Below, one piece after another: positions 1-4,337 of a stretch of 6,684 nt of DNA. Every line of letters begins with the position of its first letter. Position 1 is the first letter of the stretch. This DNA is from Chromatiales bacterium (GTDB taxonomy: Bacteria; Pseudomonadota; Gammaproteobacteria; SZUA-140), in contig JAITWN010000116.1 in assembly GCA_031285245.1 (NCBI GenBank), positions 1 to 6,684 on the forward strand, read 5' to 3'. The notes under the pieces were generated by a model. The model did no database searches. It was not told the DNA's origin and saw only the letters and a program-made list of their open reading frames with translations. The position numbers were made by a program, and so were the translations under genes.

Positions 1-282
1 GGTCGCACCCGTAACAACCGTCGTACGCACGGGATTGATACTGCCGCCGACGCTCGCATTCGTGGTGATTTCGTACGTCACAGGTGTCGGCTTATTGCCG
101 GACAAGTCCTTGAGCGATCCAACGGCGGGGGATGACTGCCAGGTGAGAGGATGAGTGCTATCGCTGCCGCAACCCGCGAGCGCGAGCGCGAGCGCCGCCA
201 GCAGAACAGCGAACCATGACGCCCAGCGCGCAACACAGCGCCGCGCACTGGGTAAACATAGGGGTAAATACGCAGCGCTCAT
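1..282 (-). CDS. Lipoprotein, 5' part only (runs off the left edge), probable InlB-B-like repeat domain
   Basis: An open frame runs from ATG at 282 through position 1 with no stop: 94 codons of a longer protein. The start follows a purine-rich ribosome-binding site and no other in-frame ATG fits. Residues 12-22 are basic (SARRCVARW), residues 23-36 are hydrophobic, and the lipobox L35-A36-G37-C38 is followed by G-S-D. This is a classical signal peptidase II site, so the mature protein should be lipidated at Cys38 and sit in the periplasm or outer membrane. After a Ser/Thr/Pro-rich linker, residues 69-94 (TYEITTNASVGGSINP...VVTGAT) resemble the first strands of the divergent InlB B-repeat (Flg_new_2) family found in surface proteins. 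That assignment is from pattern memory only. D40-41 does not directly follow the Cys, so there is no obvious inner-membrane retention signal. Function is unknown because most of the protein lies outside the window. Confidence 0.82.
   Translation of the reverse strand, partial: MSAAYLPLCLPSARRCVARWASWFAVLLAALALALAGCGSDSTHPLTWQSSPAVGSLKDLSGNKPTPVTYEITTNASVGGSINPVRTTVVTGAT
176..193. repeat. Short tandem repeat (GCGAGC)x3 inside the lipoprotein signal peptide
   Basis: Three perfect tandem copies of GCGAGC. On the coding (minus) strand they read GCTCGC and encode the alternating Leu-Ala stretch just before the lipobox. Gain or loss of a unit would lengthen or shorten the hydrophobic core by two residues without breaking the frame. 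Confidence 0.7.
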
Positions 283-285
283 CTT

Positions 286-296
286 TCCTTCCTCCC
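286..296 (-). promoter_or_regulatory. Ribosome-binding site of the lipoprotein gene
   Basis: The coding strand reads GGGAGGAAGGA, ending 3 bases before the ATG at 282. It contains GGAGG with 8 bases to the start and also AAGGA closer in. This strong site fixes the start of a gene whose 3' end is not in the window. Confidence 0.7.
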
Positions 297-345
297 TCTT
301 GCCGGGGCTGCCAGGCGCGCGATCACGCCTCCATCACCGGCACCC

Positions 346-375
346 ATCATAAGAGATGGGATCGGCAGCGAGCAA
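346..375 (-). promoter_or_regulatory. Possible promoter of the lipoprotein gene
   Basis: On the minus strand TATGAT (346-351; 5 of 6 to the -10 consensus) is preceded by TTGCTC (370-375; 3 of 6 to the -35 consensus) with an 18-base spacer. It would give a leader of roughly 55-60 bases. The -35 match is weak, so this is tentative. Confidence 0.33.
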
Positions 376-388
376 ACCAGCAGCGCAT

Positions 389-423
389 CCCCGCGTAACA
401 ATCGAGCATGCGGATGCGCGGGG
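389..423. repeat. GC-rich inverted repeat downstream of tRNA-Thr
   Basis: CCCCGCG (389-395) pairs perfectly with CGCGGGG (417-423) around a 21-base loop. An alternative pairing GCATCC/GGATGC (385-390 with 412-417) overlaps it. It lies 34 bases past the encoded CCA of the tRNA, where a terminator or processing hairpin could sit, but no T-tract follows on the minus strand, so a classic intrinsic terminator is not supported. Confidence 0.35.
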
Positions 424-456
424 CAGATACCGTGAACTGAGCTTTTGGAGAGTGAT

Positions 457-532
457 TGGAGCTGGCGAGAGGAATCGAACCCCCGACCGGCTGATTACAA
501 ATCAGCTGCTCTACCTACTGAGCTACGCCAGC
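457..532 (-). tRNA. tRNA-Thr (anticodon UGU)
   Basis: The minus strand folds as a standard 76-base cloverleaf. The acceptor stem GCTGGCG (526-532) pairs with CGCCAGC (461-467). The D-arm contains TAGCTCAGTAGGTAGAGCA. The anticodon stem GCTGA/TCAGC encloses the loop TTTGTAA, giving anticodon TGT, which reads ACA and related Thr codons. The T-loop is TTCGATT, with two G-U pairs in its stem. The discriminator is T and the CCA end is encoded (457-459). The gene stands alone here, 49 bases downstream of the SPOR-domain gene on the same strand, with its own apparent promoter. Confidence 0.97.
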
Positions 533-557
533 AAAGTCGTGAAGATAACGCCGGGGG

Positions 558-569
558 ATTATATACCAG
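558..569 (-). promoter_or_regulatory. Promoter -10 region of tRNA-Thr
   Basis: The minus strand reads TGGTATATAAT, with a perfect TATAAT at 558-563 and a TG just upstream (extended -10 character). It is followed by the very GC-rich discriminator CCCCCGGCG and then the tRNA 5' end at 532. GC-rich discriminators are typical of stable-RNA promoters under stringent (ppGpp) control, so growth-rate regulation is inferred. I see no good -35 hexamer; its expected place at about 580-587 overlaps the stop codon of the SPOR-domain gene. Confidence 0.62.
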
Positions 570-581
570 CGCGCAGCCCCG

Positions 582-1382
582 TTACGGACATATCGATTCG
601 CGCCACTCAAGCTGCGGCTCGTCCTGCTGCCACACCTTGCGCAGATCATCGGCCGCACCCGGCGCCGCGGTATCAAAACGCAGCAGATAACCACTGCGTG
701 TTTCGGTCTGACGACGCAGTTCGGGCGTGTAGCCGAGACCAACCAATTCGCGGCGACGACGCTCGGCGGTGACTTTGGAACTGAATAGACCAAGTGAAAC
801 CACTTTGCTGCCATCAAGCGCTACGATGGCGATGTCTTTGATGCCATCGTCGTTCATGCGACGCATCATGTCGCGCGCACCCGAGAGGTCAAAGCGCTGC
901 TGGGTGACCAACCAGTATCTATCAACCGGCATCTCCCACTCCATGGCTTCGAGCGTTGCTTTCATGCCCGCCTTTTGGGCAACGTTTAAAGCTTCGCGCG
1001 CGCGTTTGGCATCTTCCCAAGGGCCTACGGCAAGGCATACGCCAGCCACAGAGCGCGGTTCGCCTGCCAACTCTCGTTGAGATGTCAAAGGCACTGAAGG
1101 CTGCGCAATCGGCATTTCCTGCGCAGGCGTAGACTCTGGCTGCAGAGCCGCAGCATCACCGCGGGTCGCCTCTAATGAGGCGCCAGCATTCATGGCAAGC
1201 TGATTTGCCCCTGCGTGATCCGTGCGCTCACGCAGCAATACGAGCGGCGGCATGTCATCGCGTGCGAGCGACGCCAAACGCACTGGCGGCGTGGCGCGTG
1301 CGCTCAGCCAATCGACAACCGGCTCATGCCAATAGAAAAAGGCGAGATTAGCAGCCAAGAGCAATAGAAAAAAAATTCTCAT
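582..1382 (-). CDS. SPOR-domain protein, membrane-anchored
   Basis: A 266-residue protein and the last gene of the birA-coaX operon. Residues 2-18 form a hydrophobic N-terminal segment (FFLLLLAANLAFFYW) without a clear cleavage site, suggesting a signal anchor with the rest in the periplasm. Residues about 30-110 are a low-complexity Ala/Pro/Glu-rich linker. The C-terminal part, about 155-225, has the SPOR pattern: a strand YWLVTQQ, a helix, a strand IKDIAIVAL, the turn VSLGLFSSKVTAERR, and a final strand. SPOR domains bind denuded peptidoglycan at division septa, so a role in envelope or division-site biology is inferred. The segment 116-145 (CLAVGPWEDAKRA...) looks like part of a second SPOR-type unit. 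The ATG at 1382 overlaps the coaX stop as ATGA, implying translational coupling. The stop TAA is at 582-584, in the region upstream of the tRNA -10. The exact function is not known. Confidence 0.85.
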   Translation of the reverse strand: MRIFFLLLLAANLAFFYWHEPVVDWLSARATPPVRLASLARDDMPPLVLLRERTDHAGANQLAMNAGASLEATRGDAAALQPESTPAQEMPIAQPSVPLTSQRELAGEPRSVAGVCLAVGPWEDAKRAREALNVAQKAGMKATLEAMEWEMPVDRYWLVTQQRFDLSGARDMMRRMNDDGIKDIAIVALDGSKVVSLGLFSSKVTAERRRRELVGLGYTPELRRQTETRSGYLLRFDTAAPGAADDLRKVWQQDEPQLEWRESICP

Positions 1383-2143
1383 CCCTGCTCTCTCTCAGCA
1401 GAGAGCGCCAATCCTTCCAGCACCAGCTCGGGGCGATGCGAATACCTTACCTGAAGCAGCGGCAAGAGACACCCGGCATCTCCTCCGGTGATATAGCAGC
1501 GCATCTCCCCGCCCAATGAGGCTCTGAGCACCGCAACCGCACGATCGATGCCGGCAACGGCTGCGCACAGCGTGCCCGCACGCAAGGCTTCCCGAGTATC
1601 GCTCGCCCATGGCAGCAAGGTTTCAACCATATCGCCCGCTTCCACACGTATTCCCTGCGTGCTCGCGATCAGCATGCGACGCATGAGTCCAAGACCAGGC
1701 ATGATGAGCCCACCGAGATGCAAACCATCTATGCGCACGGCATCGATCGTGATTGCTGTGCCGCAATCGACCACACATAACGAACCTATGGCACTGTCGC
1801 CGCGCGCGCCAATCAGCGCCAGCCAACGATCGACGCCGAGCCGCGCAGGCTCAGCGTAGGCATTCACCATGCCGTAAGCCTCGCGCCGCGGCACGATAAA
1901 TTCGGCAGTGAGCGCCCAGGTTTCCATGCAATAGGTCGACAACGCGCAGGCGAACTGCGTCCCGAGCACGCTGCTGACCAATACGCGCTCGGGCCTCGGC
2001 AGAGTTGCCCACACGAGGGAAAGCGCATACACATCATCCAGATCGGTACCGATACGCGGCACGGGCGCACCGACCTGAAGCGTACCGTCCACCAGACAGG
2101 CCCATTTGAGCCGGCTGTTACCTGCATCCAGCAAGATCATCAT
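1379..2143 (-). CDS. coaX: Type III pantothenate kinase
   Basis: A 254-residue enzyme that phosphorylates pantothenate with ATP, the first step of coenzyme A synthesis in the cytoplasm. The ASKHA-fold motifs are present in order: the phosphate loop LDAGNSRLKW (5-14, with D6, N9 and K13), GVDRW (103-107; D105 is the expected catalytic base), VDCGTAITID (125-134), GGLIMPG (144-150), and ITGGDA (218-223), followed by RPELVLEGLAL near the C-terminus. Length is normal for the family. Type III kinases are known to need a monovalent cation and to escape feedback inhibition by CoA, unlike E. coli CoaA. Two ATGs are adjacent (2143 and 2140). AGGAGG lies 10 bases before the first, and the first overlaps the birA stop as ATGA, so I use 2143. 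The gene sits in a three-gene operon with birA upstream. Confidence 0.96.
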   Translation of the reverse strand: MMILLDAGNSRLKWACLVDGTLQVGAPVPRIGTDLDDVYALSLVWATLPRPERVLVSSVLGTQFACALSTYCMETWALTAEFIVPRREAYGMVNAYAEPARLGVDRWLALIGARGDSAIGSLCVVDCGTAITIDAVRIDGLHLGGLIMPGLGLMRRMLIASTQGIRVEAGDMVETLLPWASDTREALRAGTLCAAVAGIDRAVAVLRASLGGEMRCYITGGDAGCLLPLLQVRYSHRPELVLEGLALSAEREQG

Positions 2144-3132
2144 GTCGACGCCGCCTCCTCGAGCGTGCGCTGCGCACGCGAGCGCACGCTGACATCGCCA
2201 GACAGATAACGCCTCAATTCGCCATTCTGATGTTCCACCAGCAAAGCACCATCGACATCGATACCGCGCGCGACGCCGGTCATTTCCGTTCCTCGCACAT
2301 CGAGCACCGCGATCGAGCAGCCATGCAATGCATCATGCTTGCGCCACTGCGCCATGAATGCCGCGAGTCCCTCAACATCGAAACGCGCCAAAGTTTCGAC
2401 CAAACGATCCAGCAGCGCAGCAGCGAGATGGTTACGTGATACTGGCTTGCCCGCTGCACTAGCTGCATCCACCCAAGACTGGCCGATCGCTTCCTGCGCG
2501 CGCGGCATAGCGACGTTGATACCAACACCAATCACCACTGCGCCATTGGACGCTTCAATCAACGTGCCCGCGAGTTTGGCGCCCCGCCAGATCACATCAT
2601 TCGGCCATTTCACCGCCGCACCCCGCACGCCGACATCTTCCAGCGCACTTAGCACCGCAAGCCCGACGCTGAGCGCGAGCCCGGTGAGCGCATCAGGGCT
2701 ACGCGTAAAACGCCACAGCAGGGAAAGATAGATATTGCGTGCACAAGGAGAAACCCAGCGTCGCCCCTGGCGCCCGCGCCCCGCGCGCTGCGCTTCGGCA
2801 AGACAGACCGCGCCGCAAGGGAGCGCAGCAGCGCTGCGCAGAAGCTCACTGTTGGTGGAATCGATTTCGTAGTGCAGCGTCAACGGCCCGAGAGACGCGC
2901 GCGTTGCAGGAGCAAGCGCCTGCGCGATAGCTTCGGTGGAGAGCAGCTCTAGCGTCTCTGTGAGCTGATAGCCATGCCCGGGCATGACATCGATCTGCAA
3001 ACCGGCTGCGCGCAGATCCTGCACATATTCCCCTACTAGCGCAGGGCGCACGCCCAGAGATTTTCCGAGTGCCGCACCAGAATGAAAGCGACCATCGGAA
3101 AGGATGCGTAGCAATTCCTGGCCGTGCGACAT
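2140..3132 (-). CDS. birA: Biotin--[acetyl-CoA-carboxylase] ligase (bifunctional-type BirA)
   Basis: A 330-residue enzyme that makes biotinyl-AMP from biotin and ATP and attaches biotin to the lysine of carrier proteins such as AccB. The N-terminal winged helix (about 1-60) ends with the wing PGHGYQL (51-57). The central catalytic domain has DSTNSEL (91-97), the adenylate-binding loop GRGRQGR (118-124; R121 matches E. coli R118), KWPND (175-179; K175 matches the E. coli K183 region), KLAG (186-189) and GVGIN (202-206). The C-terminal SH3-like domain spans about 268-312. In E. coli the N-terminal domain represses bio genes. Here the segment corresponding to the recognition helix (VRPALVGEYVQDL, 28-40) lacks the Ser-Arg and Lys found in E. 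coli (MSRAAINKHIQTL), so repressor activity is uncertain. The start ATG at 3132 has no strong ribosome-binding site. It is the first gene of the operon, and its stop overlaps the coaX start. Confidence 0.97.
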   Translation of the reverse strand: MSHGQELLRILSDGRFHSGAALGKSLGVRPALVGEYVQDLRAAGLQIDVMPGHGYQLTETLELLSTEAIAQALAPATRASLGPLTLHYEIDSTNSELLRSAAALPCGAVCLAEAQRAGRGRQGRRWVSPCARNIYLSLLWRFTRSPDALTGLALSVGLAVLSALEDVGVRGAAVKWPNDVIWRGAKLAGTLIEASNGAVVIGVGINVAMPRAQEAIGQSWVDAASAAGKPVSRNHLAAALLDRLVETLARFDVEGLAAFMAQWRKHDALHGCSIAVLDVRGTEMTGVARGIDVDGALLVEHQNGELRRYLSGDVSVRSRAQRTLEEAAST

Positions 3133-3206
3133 GGCGCTAGTCTAACAGGCTCCGCGTCCGGCTAAAAAGTGGCGATGCTGCGGCCGCTATCGATCAGCAG
3201 GTATCG

Positions 3207-3219
3207 CGGCAAAAAGCCG
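3207..3219. repeat. Small hairpin in the birA / small-gene divergent region
   Basis: CGGC AAAAA GCCG is a 4-bp stem with a five-A loop, 27 bases before the start of the 88-residue gene. It would sit in that gene's leader if transcription starts upstream. It is too short to be assigned a role. No convincing promoter was found in 3133-3246. Confidence 0.25.
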
Positions 3220-3231
3220 TGAACTCAACAT

Positions 3232-3240
3232 AAGGTGAGG
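3232..3240 (+). promoter_or_regulatory. Ribosome-binding site of the 88-residue gene
   Basis: AAGGTGAGG ends 6 bases before the ATG at 3247. An in-frame GTG at 3235 would lie inside this site, so the ATG is the better start and the protein begins MLGFIHAL. Confidence 0.65.
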
Positions 3241-3246
3241 AACTCC

Positions 3247-3513
3247 ATGCTCGGCTTCATCCACGCGCTGTCACGCGATTTCGAAGACATGTTCGGCAAG
3301 CGCGCCAATCTGCTCTACATCAACTGCATGCACTTTGATCTTCTGCGGCGCCATTTTTCCAATCCGAACGACATGTCGACCATGATGACGGTGCTCGGCA
3401 TGACGATCATGATCAGTGAAGACGCGGTGAATCCGCACCTCGCGCGCATCGCTCACACCACGCGTCCACGCCACCACCCAGGTGTGCCGGGGCGACCGGC
3501 TAACACACCGTGA
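3247..3513 (+). CDS. Small protein of unknown function (88 residues)
   Basis: I do not recognise this protein. Support for coding comes from a well-placed ribosome-binding site, a G/C-rich third codon position like its neighbours, and a sensible composition. Residues 1-40 (MLGFIHALSRDFEDMFGKR..., LLYINCMHFDLLRRHF) look like amphipathic helices. A Met-rich, moderately hydrophobic stretch follows (MSTMMTVLGMTIMI, about 43-56). The C-terminal 20 residues are rich in His, Pro and Arg and look disordered. There is no signal peptide and no long transmembrane helix. Single Cys at about residue 27. It is divergent from birA and converges on the bactofilin gene, with no operon partner, so context gives no function. 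It could be a lineage-specific small protein or the remnant of a larger one. Confidence 0.62.
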   Translation: MLGFIHALSRDFEDMFGKRANLLYINCMHFDLLRRHFSNPNDMSTMMTVLGMTIMISEDAVNPHLARIAHTTRPRHHPGVPGRPANTP

Positions 3514-3601
3514 AAGTGGGCATGCGAGCGAGTGTGTATCCTGAATGCAAAACCCTCTCGGGCCGACATTGGAATTTTCAAAGAGAGTCTAGGAAGAAAA
3601 T

Positions 3602-3725
3602 CTAGGGAGCCTGCGTCATTGCGAGACGAAGCCGCCGTGGATTGGCCCATCTGAATAGACACAGAGCTAAAGCCCCTCGCAATGACGAGGCGGGGACGAT
3701 GCGGGTTTTTTCAGACCTTCCCTAG
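3602..3725. repeat. Dispersed palindromic repeat, copy A (degenerate)
   Basis: The core has a perfect 12-bp inverted repeat: CGTCATTGCGAG (3614-3625) and CTCGCAATGACG (3676-3687). It is a shortened relative of the copy at 6535-6614, in the opposite orientation: both share GAAGCCG, a GGATTG segment and GCTAA in the same order. Copy A lacks about 18 internal bases and carries an 11-base insertion AGGCGGGGACG (3688-3698). Similarity continues outside the core into ATGCGGGTTTTTTCA (3699-3713). A weak 7-bp inverted pair CTAGGGA/TCCCTAG (3602-3608, 3719-3725) may mark outer ends. Repeats starting CGTCATTGCGAG are known as small non-coding palindromic elements in many bacterial genomes. This one lies between two convergent genes and encodes nothing. 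Confidence 0.75.
3672..3711 (+). terminator. Weak intrinsic-terminator-like structure in copy A
   Basis: CCTCG (3675-3679) pairs with CGAGG (3686-3690), extendable by CC/GG pairs with one bulge into CGGGG (3691-3695). Six T follow at 3706-3711, about ten bases after the stem. It could end transcription of the 88-residue gene, but the stem-to-T distance is longer than usual, so confidence is low. Confidence 0.3.
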
Positions 3726-3750
3726 CTTGAAAAAAACTCGATCATCGCGC

Positions 3751-4230
3751 TCAGGCCGGATTGGAATCCTGACGACGCTCCTTGAAACGCGCCACATCGC
3801 TTTCGCGCGTCATGCGTATCTCTCCCTGATGGATGGCGCCTTCCTCAACTGCCACTACCGGCGCGACGACGCGGCCGATGACGCGGGCGGTGTGGGTCAG
3901 CTCAAGCTTTTCGCGCACGCTGATGTCGCCCTGCACTTCACCGGAAATGATCGCGCTGCTGGCGCTGATGTTGCCGATCCAACGTCCCTGTTCACCCAGC
4001 ACGACGATGCCTTCGATGTTGCAATCACCCTCGAAGGTGCCGTTGACGATGGTGTTGTCCTTGCCTTCCAGACGGCCGATGAAACGACTGTCATGGCCGA
4101 TGAGCGTTGAGATCTGCTGTACACCGTCGAGCGTGCGCCGTCCTTTGCCACGCCCGCGTTTGATAAACGACTGTAAGTCCATTGCGATGCCAACTCCCTG
4201 ATTGAATAACGCGGCGTCCACCAGGATCAT
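3751..4230 (-). CDS. Bactofilin (polymer-forming cytoskeletal protein)
   Basis: A 159-residue protein, the usual length for the family. Residues about 40-130 are a repetitive right-handed beta-helix: STLIGHDSRFIGRLEG, NTIVNGTFEGDCNI, GIVVLGEQGRWIGNISA, AIISGEVQGDISV and LELTHTARVIGRVVAP, with the glycine/hydrophobic rungs typical of bactofilins. Family members polymerise into filaments without nucleotide and organise envelope, stalk, shape or peptidoglycan enzymes at the inner membrane. The flanks are basic and disordered: FIKRGRGKGRR (about 22-32) before the core and KERRQDSNPA after it. I take the ATG at 4230, preceded by a G-rich stretch. An internal ATG at 4182 (starting MDLQSFIKRGRG) would give a more typical short basic N-terminus and is a real alternative. 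No M23 peptidase gene, a frequent bactofilin neighbour, is present. It diverges from the vWA gene. Confidence 0.93.
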   Translation of the reverse strand: MILVDAALFNQGVGIAMDLQSFIKRGRGKGRRTLDGVQQISTLIGHDSRFIGRLEGKDNTIVNGTFEGDCNIEGIVVLGEQGRWIGNISASSAIISGEVQGDISVREKLELTHTARVIGRVVAPVVAVEEGAIHQGEIRMTRESDVARFKERRQDSNPA

Positions 4231-4233
4231 CCA

Positions 4234-4240
4234 CCCCCCC
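4234..4240 (-). promoter_or_regulatory. G7 tract serving as the apparent ribosome-binding site of the bactofilin gene
   Basis: The coding strand reads AGGGGGGGTGG directly before ATG at 4230. Seven consecutive G replace a normal Shine-Dalgarno sequence and leave only 3 bases after the run. Either it is a workable G-rich site or translation starts at the ATG at 4182, which has AGGGAG at 11 bases. Confidence 0.4.
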
Positions 4241-4262
4241 TGTATATCGTCCGCGGCGGCGC

Positions 4263-4268
4263 ATTATA
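4263..4268 (-). promoter_or_regulatory. Probable -10 element of the bactofilin gene
   Basis: A perfect TATAAT on the minus strand, 32 bases before the ATG at 4230. No good -35 hexamer lies 16-18 bases upstream (ATCGGA is the nearest), so the promoter may be weak or activator-dependent. I found no comparably good plus-strand promoter for the divergent vWA gene in 4231-4337. Confidence 0.45.
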
Positions 4269-4337
4269 AAGTCCTGGATTTTCATTCCGATATATGACGT
4301 TATCGAAACAAACAACCCCGCCCCGATACGCCACCTC

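Noticed and set aside
515..817. Long open frame on the minus strand overlapping the SPOR gene end and the tRNA
   Set aside because: It runs in a different frame across a well-supported SPOR-domain gene and into the tRNA; it has no domain and no ribosome-binding site I could see.
3133..3246. Biotin operator or riboswitch upstream of birA
   Set aside because: No extended dyad resembling a BirA operator and no conserved riboswitch-like structure was found; only a 4-bp hairpin is visible.
3614..3687. CRISPR-like or attachment-site interpretation of the repeats
   Set aside because: Only two diverged, distant, inverted copies with no spacers, no cas genes and no integrase gene in the window.
3700..3740. 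Intrinsic terminator of the bactofilin gene on the minus strand
   Set aside because: A seven-T tract follows the stop on the coding strand, but no adequate GC-rich stem precedes it.
3682..4110. 142-codon open frame antisense to the bactofilin gene
   Set aside because: It begins inside the palindromic repeat and is mostly the complement of a clear bactofilin; GC-rich coding DNA commonly leaves open antisense frames.
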